From the NCBI GenBank assembly GCA_012839665.1, contig DUMX01000247.1:1-5921 (forward strand): a stretch of DNA of 5,921 nt, in the 5' to 3' direction. The position numbers and the translations under genes were made by a program. Shown here one piece after another: positions 1 through 4,105 of the stretch. A model generated the notes under the pieces. The model searched no databases. It was not told where the DNA came from and was given only the letters and a program-made list of their open reading frames with translations. This DNA comes from Gelria sp. Lineage in GTDB: Bacteria; Bacillota; Syntrophomonadia; Syntrophomonadales; Syntrophomonadaceae. Each line of letters starts with the position of its first letter. The first letter of the stretch is position 1.

Positions 1-78
1 ACTTTTACTCCCCCTTTCGTTTAATTAATATTTTACCCTAAAAAATAAGAAAACGGGATATTATTCCCGTTTTCTTAC
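1..78. repeat. Left arm of a 78-base inverted repeat (partner 289-366)
   Basis: The reverse complement of this arm matches 289-366 at 76 of 78 positions. The first 60 bases match perfectly, and the two mismatches (62 and 63 against 305 and 304) fall in the loop of the terminator hairpin. The arm therefore contains, on the minus strand, a copy of the coaD leader: terminator, spacer, the GGGGGAG ribosome site and the first two bases of the coaD GTG start. The window begins inside the repeat, so whether it continues into a copy of coaD cannot be seen. The arms match by direct reading; their origin is unknown. Confidence 0.95.
40..77 (-). terminator. Rho-independent terminator, leftward copy
   Basis: A perfect 13-base stem (46-58 with 65-77, core AACGGGA/TCCCGTT) closes a six-base loop (TATTAT). 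On the minus strand it is followed at once by six T residues (complement of 40-45). It would stop transcripts running leftward out of the centre of the inverted repeat. It is the mirror copy of the terminator at 290-327 and differs from it only in the loop. Confidence 0.8.
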
Positions 79-158
79 GAAATGGTAAGGGGAATGATTC
101 CGCCGTTAAAACAGATAAGAGATACGGAATGCGCGGAATCATTCCCCTTACCATTTCG
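78..158. repeat. Perfect 26-base inverted repeat around a 29-base loop
   Basis: Bases 78-103 (starting CGAAATGGTAAGG) are the exact reverse complement of 133-158 (ending CCTTACCATTTCG), with 104-132 between them. The left arm starts exactly where the outer 78-base repeat ends. Such a long uninterrupted stem is unlike the terminators in this window and is not followed by a T-run. It could be the terminal repeats of a very small non-autonomous element, a recombination scar or a folded RNA. No target-site duplication is evident on the flanks, and the intervening bases encode nothing recognisable. Confidence 0.85.
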
Positions 159-189
159 CTGTTTCCGCATCGAAAATTGGAGGGAATTT

Positions 190-279
190 ACTCAAATTTA
201 TGAAGGTACTAATGAAATCCAGAGACTGACTATTGCTAATTGTCTCAGACCTGGCGATGTTTCCAACTACGAGTACTAA
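190..279 (+). pseudogene. C-terminal remnant of an acyl-CoA dehydrogenase
   Basis: This frame encodes about 29 residues beginning TQIYEGTNEIQRLTIA and ending at TAA (277-279). QIYEGTNEIQR is the hallmark near the C-terminus of acyl-CoA dehydrogenases, the FAD enzymes that form the first double bond in fatty-acid beta-oxidation; in the family this segment helps bind FAD across subunits. A normal enzyme has about 380 residues, so some 350 are missing. The frame stays open upstream to an ATG at 82, but residues 1-36 of that reading come from the 26-base inverted repeat and bear no resemblance to the family. A correctly placed terminator follows at 290-327, so this looks like the genuine 3' end of a gene whose body was lost or displaced. 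The fragment cannot be catalytic. Confidence 0.75.
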
Positions 280-289
280 AAACTGTTAG

Positions 290-327
290 TAAGAAAACGG
301 GAAATATATCCCGTTTTCTTATTTTTT
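290..327 (+). terminator. Rho-independent terminator after the acyl-CoA dehydrogenase remnant
   Basis: A 13-base perfect stem (290-302 with 309-321) with a six-base loop (AATATA) is followed by TTTTTT at 322-327. It lies 10 bases after the TAA of the remnant and 37 bases before coaD, so it insulates coaD from upstream transcription. Confidence 0.88.
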
Positions 328-331
328 AGGG

Positions 332-337
332 TAAAAT
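332..337 (+). promoter_or_regulatory. Possible -10 box for coaD
   Basis: TAAAAT lies between the terminator and coaD, about 27 bases before the start, and is the best -10 candidate. No convincing -35 box exists at the right distance, since that position falls within the terminator stem. Because the preceding hairpin is a strong terminator, coaD should need a promoter in this short gap. Confidence 0.3.
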
Positions 338-364
338 ATTAATTAAACGAAAGGGGGAGTAAAA

Positions 365-856
365 GTGCGGGTGGCAGTTTACCCGGGTAGCTTTGACCCG
401 GTTACTAACGGTCATATAGATATCCTGGAGAAAACCAGCAAAATATTTGACAAGATTATTGTAGCGGTAGTACATAATGTCAGCAAACAAGCCTTATTTA
501 CCCTTGACGAAAGGGTAGAACTGATTAAAGAGAGCACCAGACACCTGGAGAATATAGAAGTTGAGTGTTTTAGTGGATTACTGGCTGATTATCTCCGCAG
601 TAGAGATGCTTGTGCTATTATCAGAGGCTTGAGGACGGTTGCTGATTTTGAGTATGAAATGCACATGGCTATGATTAATAAGCGGTTGATACCTGAGGTG
701 GATACGATATTTATTATGTCTGACTGCCGTAATATTTTTGTAAGTTCCAGCATTATAAAGGAAGCTGCTTTGCTGGGAGGGGATGTTAGCGAACTGGTCC
801 CCGAGGTAGTAAGGTTAAAACTGGAAACAAAGCGACGGGAAATGAGTCAAGAATAA
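365..856 (+). CDS. coaD: Phosphopantetheine adenylyltransferase
   Basis: Transfers AMP from ATP to 4'-phosphopantetheine, giving dephospho-CoA and pyrophosphate, the fourth step of coenzyme A synthesis, in the cytoplasm. The 163-residue length is normal for bacterial CoaD. Visible signatures are PGSFDPVTNGHID at residues 7-19, with the nucleotidyltransferase TxGH motif (T14, G16, H17); IIRGLRTVADFEYE from residue 85, the substrate/ATP-binding RGLR segment; and SSSIIKE with GGDVSELVP at about 127-146. The GTG start is supported by GGGGGAG five bases upstream and by the family N-terminus (RVAVYPGSFDP). The gene is monocistronic here, bounded by terminators on both sides. In many Firmicutes coaD sits with rsmD/recG downstream of the yloV cluster; here it has other neighbours. 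Its ribosome site and start are duplicated in inverted form at 1-30. Confidence 0.97.
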   Translation: MRVAVYPGSFDPVTNGHIDILEKTSKIFDKIIVAVVHNVSKQALFTLDERVELIKESTRHLENIEVECFSGLLADYLRSRDACAIIRGLRTVADFEYEMHMAMINKRLIPEVDTIFIMSDCRNIFVSSSIIKEAALLGGDVSELVPEVVRLKLETKRREMSQE

Positions 857-894
857 AAGGGGGACTACCTAAAAAATTCAGGTAGTCCCTTTTT
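857..894. terminator. Bidirectional terminator between coaD and the 3D-domain gene
   Basis: GGGACTACCT (861-870) pairs with AGGTAGTCCC (880-889) around a nine-base loop, extended by G-T and A-T pairs. TTTTT follows on the plus strand (890-894), and the complement of the A-run at 855-858 supplies a T-run on the minus strand. It begins directly after the coaD stop and ends three bases from the stop of the convergent gene, so it can serve both. Confidence 0.88.
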
Positions 895-897
895 GGT

Positions 898-1521
898 CTA
901 ATAAAGCGTTACTTTAACCGTTTTGATTCCCCAGTTTAATGCCTGTTGATGGGTACTGAAACAAAGGTCAATTCTATTACCTTTGATAGCATTACCCTGA
1001 TCTGCGGCTATGGCATTACCATAACCTTCAACATAGAGTCTACTACCCATGGGAATTACGCGAGGGTCTACAGCAACAATACCTTTTTTTAGAGGATAGC
1101 CCAAGTAAGAAGGTTGTCCTCCATAAGGATAATTGCATTTCGCGCAGGGACAATAACCAGTTGCTACCATTGTGAAGGTTCTAGCTCCACGTGAGGGGGT
1201 GTAAGCTGGAGTGCTATACCCTAAACCGAGAGCTTTTTTCGTTTGAGGTCCTACAATACCATCAACGTCCAATCCTGCTTCACGCTGAAATCTAATTACT
1301 GCAGAATATGTTTTGGGACCAAAGATACCATCAGCAGTACCGCACCAGTATCCTTTGGAATTAAGAGCCTGTTGTACCTGTACAACAGTATTCCCCCGAG
1401 AGCCTATGGATAGATTGCCTTCTGCAGCAACAGCTTGCCCGGCGTTAAATAGTATCAATCCTGTAAAAAGAAATGATAGAATGACTACGGGAAATATTAT
1501 CTTTTTGCTTACAATAAACAC
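898..1521 (-). CDS. Secreted peptidoglycan-binding and 3D-domain protein
   Basis: A 207-residue protein, probably a secreted wall hydrolase (lytic transglycosylase-like). Residues 1-33 form a signal peptide: K6-K7, a hydrophobic core at 8-27, and an AVAA cleavage site near 30-33. Residues 37-98 are a PG_binding_1 repeat (GNTVVQVQQALNSKGY, then DGIFGPKT and VDGIVGPQTKKAL). A short Pro/Ser linker leads to the 3D domain at about 116-207, named for three conserved aspartates: D152 in VAVDPRVIP, D174 in AADQG and D185 in GNRIDL. Relatives include the C-terminal domains of YocH, YabE and MltA. Three cysteines in CPCAKC (124-129) may form a disulfide or bind metal. Start choice is uncertain: GTG at 1519-1521 directly abuts the AGGAAGGA ribosome site, while an in-frame ATT two codons later would be better spaced. 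Substrate and reaction are inferred from the family. Confidence 0.9.
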   Translation of the reverse strand: MFIVSKKIIFPVVILSFLFTGLILFNAGQAVAAEGNLSIGSRGNTVVQVQQALNSKGYWCGTADGIFGPKTYSAVIRFQREAGLDVDGIVGPQTKKALGLGYSTPAYTPSRGARTFTMVATGYCPCAKCNYPYGGQPSYLGYPLKKGIVAVDPRVIPMGSRLYVEGYGNAIAADQGNAIKGNRIDLCFSTHQQALNWGIKTVKVTLY

Positions 1522-1530
1522 TCCTTCCTA
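1522..1530 (-). promoter_or_regulatory. Ribosome site abutting the start of the 3D-domain gene
   Basis: On the minus strand AGGAAGGA is followed with no gap by GTG. If the first AGGA pairs with 16S rRNA, the spacing to GTG is four bases. If the second pairs, spacing is ideal only for the ATT codon six bases further on (1513-1515). The N-terminus is therefore ambiguous by two residues, with no effect on the predicted signal peptide. Confidence 0.6.
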
Positions 1531-1575
1531 AACTGTTTCTGGCATTAAACTGGTTACATATAAACAGCAGTTTAG
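1528..1575. repeat. TAAACTG repeats and inverted copy before the 3D-domain gene
   Basis: TAAACTG occurs at 1529-1535 and 1546-1552, 17 bases apart, and its inverse CAGTTTA at 1568-1574. On the minus strand CTAAACTG can pair with either CAGTTTA or CAGTTTAG; the latter runs into the ribosome site. This could be a regulator site or a pair of competing leader hairpins. I do not recognise the regulator. Confidence 0.45.
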
Positions 1576-1835
1576 TAAAGGTAGCAAACCAAGTATGGAT
1601 TTATTGTAAACAAGAGCAACTAATGGGACAAACCTTCTATTCCTGTTGTGAAATGGATAAGCAGGATTGAAAAGATAATGTACCGATAAATAGTTTATGA
1701 TACATAAAGATACTAAGAGAAATAGCATGATGGTATTATGCGCCAGTACCGAACGGATAAGTAGTCAAACTAACCAAGTAAAATATTTTTAGTTTATAGC
1801 GCAAATACAGGACTATCAGGACTATCAGGACTATA
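1531..1835. other. Non-coding gap between the 3D-domain and carbonic anhydrase-like genes
   Basis: About 300 AT-rich bases. The only long open frame (minus strand, 1528-1728, 66 codons) has no ribosome site, is F/L/I/Y-rich as random AT-rich DNA is, and matches nothing I recognise, so I do not call it. Visible content is a set of TAAACTG/CAGTTTA words at 1529-1575, a possible minus-strand promoter for the 3D-domain gene (TTGCTA, 17 bases, TTTATA, about 1562-1590), and the 9-base tandem repeat at 1808-1834. I see no clear terminator for the carbonic anhydrase-like gene, so read-through into the 3D-domain gene is possible. Confidence 0.5.
1808..1834. repeat. Three tandem copies of a 9-base unit (CAGGACTAT)
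   Basis: CAGGACTAT is repeated exactly three times (1808-1816, 1817-1825, 1826-1834), immediately beyond the TAG stop of the carbonic anhydrase-like gene. Read on the minus strand in that gene's frame, the unit would encode Ser-Pro-Asp, so loss of the stop would add a short SPD-repeat tail before the next TAA. Confidence 0.9.
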
Positions 1836-2366
1836 CTATTCTTCAATCGGCCTCAAGCCGTTAATACAGCGGAGAGCCAAATCCTGGTATAGTTTTACTC
1901 CAATTTGGTTGTATATTTTATTATTTTCATCTAAATCTCTAACTATCCGGGCCGGGTTACCCATAGCTACTTTACCTTCAGGTACATTATGACCGGGGGG
2001 CAATACACTACCTGCTGCCAGCAGACTGCTAGTTTCTAACTCACAGCCTGTGCATACTATCGCTCCCATACCTATGGTTACATTTTGCTTAATCAGGCAG
2101 GGGCCGTGAACTATGGCACTATGTCCTATCAGGCTATTTTCTTCGATAATAGCTATAGTTTCAGGTTCGGAGTGGAGCACACAGTTTTCCTGTATATTAG
2201 TGCCATTGCCAATAACAATTTTACCGTAATCGCCCCTGATTATTGCTCCCGCACCTACATAGCAGTGTTCGCCCAATTCCACTTCGCCAATAACAACTGC
2301 CTGGGGATGGACAAAACTATCCTTTCCTACAGATGGACGCTTACCTTCAAATTCATACAAAGCCAT
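1836..2366 (-). CDS. Gamma-class carbonic anhydrase-like hexapeptide protein
   Basis: A 176-residue left-handed beta-helix protein of the gamma-carbonic anhydrase/PaaY/YrdA group. Hexapeptide repeats with I/V/L every sixth residue run from about 20 to 140. The three metal-binding histidines of the family are present: H65 (CVLHSEP), H82 (IGHSA) and H87 (IVHGP), which bind Zn or Fe across the trimer interface. R44 and D46 (IRGDYG) and Q59 match the structural and catalytic residues of the family. The C-terminus ends in the usual alpha-helix with AMGNPARIVRDL before it. The likely role is reversible CO2 hydration in the cytoplasm, but many homologues have weak or no measured activity, and the acidic loop of the archaeal Cam enzyme is absent. 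The ATG start has a GGGGGA site ten bases upstream. The gene is divergent from hslO. Confidence 0.87.
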   Translation of the reverse strand: MALYEFEGKRPSVGKDSFVHPQAVVIGEVELGEHCYVGAGAIIRGDYGKIVIGNGTNIQENCVLHSEPETIAIIEENSLIGHSAIVHGPCLIKQNVTIGMGAIVCTGCELETSSLLAAGSVLPPGHNVPEGKVAMGNPARIVRDLDENNKIYNQIGVKLYQDLALRCINGLRPIEE

Positions 2367-2409
2367 AATAATAAATCCCCCTTAAATATTTAAATATCTA
2401 TATATTTCA

Positions 2410-2438
2410 ATTATAGAATAAAAACATCATAAATCAGG
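2410..2438 (-). promoter_or_regulatory. Possible promoter for the carbonic anhydrase-like gene
   Basis: On the minus strand a perfect TATAAT (complement of 2410-2415) lies 44 bases before the ATG. The -35 position 17 bases upstream reads CCTGAT, a weak match, so the assignment rests on the -10 box. Confidence 0.4.
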
Positions 2439-2446
2439 ATTAATAT

Positions 2447-2475
2447 TTTAAAAACATGTGATTTCTGGGTATAAT
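2447..2475 (+). promoter_or_regulatory. Probable hslO promoter
   Basis: A perfect TATAAT at 2470-2475 has a weak -35 (TTTAAA, 2447-2452) at 17-base spacing. Predicted transcription starts near 2482, giving a leader of about 25 bases. It runs divergently from the promoter of the carbonic anhydrase-like gene about 30 bases away. Confidence 0.55.
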
Positions 2476-2506
2476 TACTTAAGAAATAGATAGAAAGGCG
2501 AGCTGT

Positions 2507-3397
2507 ATGATTACAAGTGACTATTTGCTCAAGGCTATAGATAGGGACAAACAGGTAAGAGTTACTATAGCCCATAGTACCGGGTTAGTGGAAGAAGCCC
2601 GCCGGCGGCATAATACCTCAGCTACTGCTTCTGCGGCTCTGGGACGGGTGCTAACTGCAGCACTTATTATGGGTAGTGATTTAAAGAATAAAAAGGATGC
2701 TCTTACATTACGGGTTAATGGCGACGGCAGCGCCGGGCCGATTGTAGCATCAGTTGATTCTGTTGGCAATGGCCGGGCCTTTATTTCTAATCCGGGAGCA
2801 GACCTACCATCTCGTTATCCAGGTAAATTGGCGGTGGGTGAACTGGTAGGTAAGGGAGGCTATCTGGAAGTAATAAAAGATACAGGGTTGAAACAACCGT
2901 TTGTAGGCAGGGTGAATCTGGTCAGTGGAGAAATAGCAGAGGATTTGAGCAGCTACTTTTTACTATCGGAACAAATCCCTGCTCTTGTTTCACTGGGGGT
3001 TCTGGTAAATCCCGACCTCAGCATTAAGGCGGCAGGCGGTTTAATAATCCAGGCGATGCCCGGAGCTGATGATGTAATCTTAGAAAAAATAGAAAATAAT
3101 GTTTTACAGATGGATAGTATAAGTGTAGTTATGTCTTGTAGCTCGGATTTAGAATCAGTTTTAGCGGATATTATGGGTGACATTGCTTATGATGTTATTG
3201 CTGAAAGACCACTAGCTTTTAAATGTACTTGCGGGAGAGAAAGGCTGGCAACTATACTGGCAAATCTAACTCAGGAGGAGTTAGAAGAAACCATAGAACA
3301 GACTGGAAAACTAGAGGTATCTTGTAATTTCTGTGGTGAGGTTTATCAATTTTCGAAGCAAGAAATTATGGACAAAAAAACAAAAGCCTTAGATTAG
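2507..3397 (+). CDS. hslO: Hsp33 redox-regulated chaperone
   Basis: Cytoplasmic holdase chaperone that is switched on by oxidation and protects unfolding proteins from aggregation under oxidative or hypochlorite stress. The 296-residue length is normal. The N-terminal Hsp33 fold covers about residues 4-230, with the family stretch TSATASAALGRVLTAALIMG near 37-56. The C-terminal switch has all four zinc cysteines in CxC plus CxxC order: C240, C242, C273 and C276 (FKCTCGRER and SCNFCGEVY). The reduced form binds zinc; oxidation releases it and unfolds the linker. ATG is preceded by AAAGGCG eight bases away, a modest ribosome site. It has its own promoter and no obvious plus-strand T-run terminator, and it converges on rpmB. 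Its final codons and TAG stop form the rpmB terminator hairpin. Confidence 0.97.
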   Translation: MITSDYLLKAIDRDKQVRVTIAHSTGLVEEARRRHNTSATASAALGRVLTAALIMGSDLKNKKDALTLRVNGDGSAGPIVASVDSVGNGRAFISNPGADLPSRYPGKLAVGELVGKGGYLEVIKDTGLKQPFVGRVNLVSGEIAEDLSSYFLLSEQIPALVSLGVLVNPDLSIKAAGGLIIQAMPGADDVILEKIENNVLQMDSISVVMSCSSDLESVLADIMGDIAYDVIAERPLAFKCTCGRERLATILANLTQEELEETIEQTGKLEVSCNFCGEVYQFSKQEIMDKKTKALD

Positions 3398-3406
3398 ATC
3401 TAAGGC
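3374..3406 (-). terminator. rpmB terminator embedded in the 3' end of hslO
   Basis: GCCTTAGAT (3386-3394) pairs perfectly with ATCTAAGGC (3398-3406), with a three-base loop (3395-3397) that is the hslO TAG stop codon. A T-rich tract (TTTTG then seven Ts) follows only on the minus strand, so this terminates rpmB, six bases after its stop. On the plus strand the hairpin is followed by CCTGATTT, a poor terminator tail. Confidence 0.82.
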
Positions 3407-3412
3407 CCTGAT

Positions 3413-3601
3413 TTATAGAGCTCTTTCAACTTTACCCGAACGTAGGCAGCGGCTACAGACATAAATTCTTTTAGGAGTTCCGCCGACTTTTACCTTAACC
3501 CGCTGTAGATTTGGTTTCCACTGGCGGTTGGTTCTTATATGGGAGTGGCTGTACTTCTTGCCAAAAACTACGCCTTTTCCGCAGACTTCACATTTTGCCA
3601 T
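3413..3601 (-). CDS. rpmB: 50S ribosomal protein L28, zinc-ribbon form
   Basis: Component of the large ribosomal subunit; 62 residues, typical of Firmicutes L28. Family features include MAKCEVCGKG at the start, the basic central segment NRQWKPNLQRV (25-35) and a C-terminal VCSRCLRSGKV. Two CxxC pairs (C4/C7 and C49/C52) give the zinc-binding, or C-plus, version; many bacteria also carry a cysteine-free paralogue used when zinc is scarce. ATG is preceded by GAGAGGGGG with eight-base spacing. It is divergent from the Asp23 gene, as is common in Clostridia and Bacillus, and is transcribed alone from its own promoter to its own terminator. Confidence 0.97.
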   Translation of the reverse strand: MAKCEVCGKGVVFGKKYSHSHIRTNRQWKPNLQRVKVKVGGTPKRIYVCSRCLRSGKVERAL

Positions 3602-3636
3602 TAATTCTGCCCCCTCTCAATCAAGTGCACGCAAAT

Positions 3637-3665
3637 ATTTTACCAGAATGATTGGTAAAGGGCAA
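3637..3665 (-). promoter_or_regulatory. rpmB promoter with extended -10
   Basis: On the minus strand TTGCCC (complement of 3660-3665) is followed by exactly 17 bases, then TAAAAT (3637-3642), which is preceded by TGG, an extended -10 TGn. The start would fall about 30 bases before the ATG. This is one of the best promoters in the window. Confidence 0.65.
3639..3659. promoter_or_regulatory. Inverted repeat inside the rpmB promoter, possible operator
   Basis: TTTACCA (3639-3645) and TGGTAAA (3653-3659) are perfect inverted arms separated by seven bases. Together they fill the spacer and overlap the -10 of the rpmB promoter, where a dimeric repressor would block RNA polymerase. It does not match the Bacillus Zur box as I know it. 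The protein that might bind is unknown. Confidence 0.45.
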
Positions 3666-3724
3666 GAAGCAGGAATAAATATCAAGTTGTAGAATAGAGA
3701 ATTTAATAAATAGGAGGTAAAGCT

Positions 3725-4087
3725 ATGTATAGTATAAAGACAACCGAACTGGGTAATATTACGGTTGCAAAAGAAGTAGTTGAAACCCTGGCTGGATTGG
3801 CAACTATGGACTGTTATGGCCTGGTTGGCATGGTAGCCCAGGATATTCAATCCGGTATAAGCAGTATTTTGGGTATTGAATCTATTCGCAAAGGGGTATC
3901 AGTACGCAGCTCCGAGAATGGATTGGTTGTGGATGTATATGTTATAGTCGGGTATGGTGTTAAAATCAAGGAAGTAGCCCACAATGTAATGCAAAAGGTT
4001 GGCTATTTCCTGAAAAACAATGCCGGCTTAGAGGTAGCTATCGTAAATGTAAATGTTAAAGGGGTAAGAGTCCTCGAAGAAAAGTAG
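3725..4087 (+). CDS. Asp23/Gls24 family envelope stress protein (YloU-like)
   Basis: A 120-residue protein of the Asp23 (DUF322) family, small cytosolic proteins, some linked to the membrane and to envelope or alkaline stress; the biochemical role is not settled. The family pattern is visible in GNITVAKEVVETLAG near 10-24, GVSVRSSENGLVVDVYVIVGYG at about 57-78 (abbreviated here: conserved VDVYVIVGYG), and the terminal NVNVKGVRV. There is no signal peptide or membrane segment. The start is secure: AGGAGGT seven bases before ATG. TAGAAT at 3690-3695 is the best -10 candidate but lacks a good -35. Fifteen bases separate it from the next gene, whose ribosome site overlaps this stop codon, so the two are translated from one message. 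The pairing with a FakA/YloV gene is conserved in Firmicutes. Confidence 0.93.
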   Translation: MYSIKTTELGNITVAKEVVETLAGLATMDCYGLVGMVAQDIQSGISSILGIESIRKGVSVRSSENGLVVDVYVIVGYGVKIKEVAHNVMQKVGYFLKNNAGLEVAIVNVNVKGVRVLEEK

Positions 4088-4105
4088 GGGAGGATAATAC
4101 ATTTG
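4088..4105 (+). promoter_or_regulatory. Ribosome site and TTG start of the FakA-like gene
   Basis: GGGGAGGA directly follows the asp23 TAG and lies eight bases before TTG at 4103. No ATG lies near in frame, and the family N-terminus (a few residues, then a GNDLVRSVKAG-type helix) fits this TTG. Confidence 0.75.

Larger units (their letters stand above)
289..366. repeat. Right arm of the 78-base inverted repeat (partner 1-78)
   Basis: This arm runs from just after the acyl-CoA dehydrogenase stop, through its terminator, to the second base of the coaD start codon. It is probably the original copy, because both flanks make sense here: a 3' gene end with its terminator, then the leader of an intact gene. 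The left copy would then be the derived one. That polarity is inference. Confidence 0.93.

Noticed and set aside
82..279. A 65-codon ORF with its own ATG spanning the inner inverted repeat and the acyl-CoA dehydrogenase tail
   Set aside because: The first half is translated palindrome, there is no good ribosome site before the ATG, and only the end resembles a protein family. It is better described as a gene remnant.
1528..1728. Minus-strand 66-codon hydrophobic ORF upstream of the 3D-domain gene
   Set aside because: No ribosome site before the ATG, composition expected of random AT-rich DNA, no recognisable family, and its end overlaps the ribosome site of the next gene.
2085..2393. Plus-strand 102-codon ORF across the carbonic anhydrase-like gene
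   Set aside because: It lies opposite a gene with clear family motifs and metal-binding residues and has no similarity or ribosome site of its own.
2382..2393. Perfect 12-base palindrome TTAAATATTTAA
   Set aside because: Pure A/T sequence in an AT-rich divergent promoter region; such palindromes are expected by chance.
3725..3850. Minus-strand ORF overlapping the Asp23 gene
   Set aside because: Shadow of a well-supported gene; the plus-strand frame has the ribosome site and family pattern.
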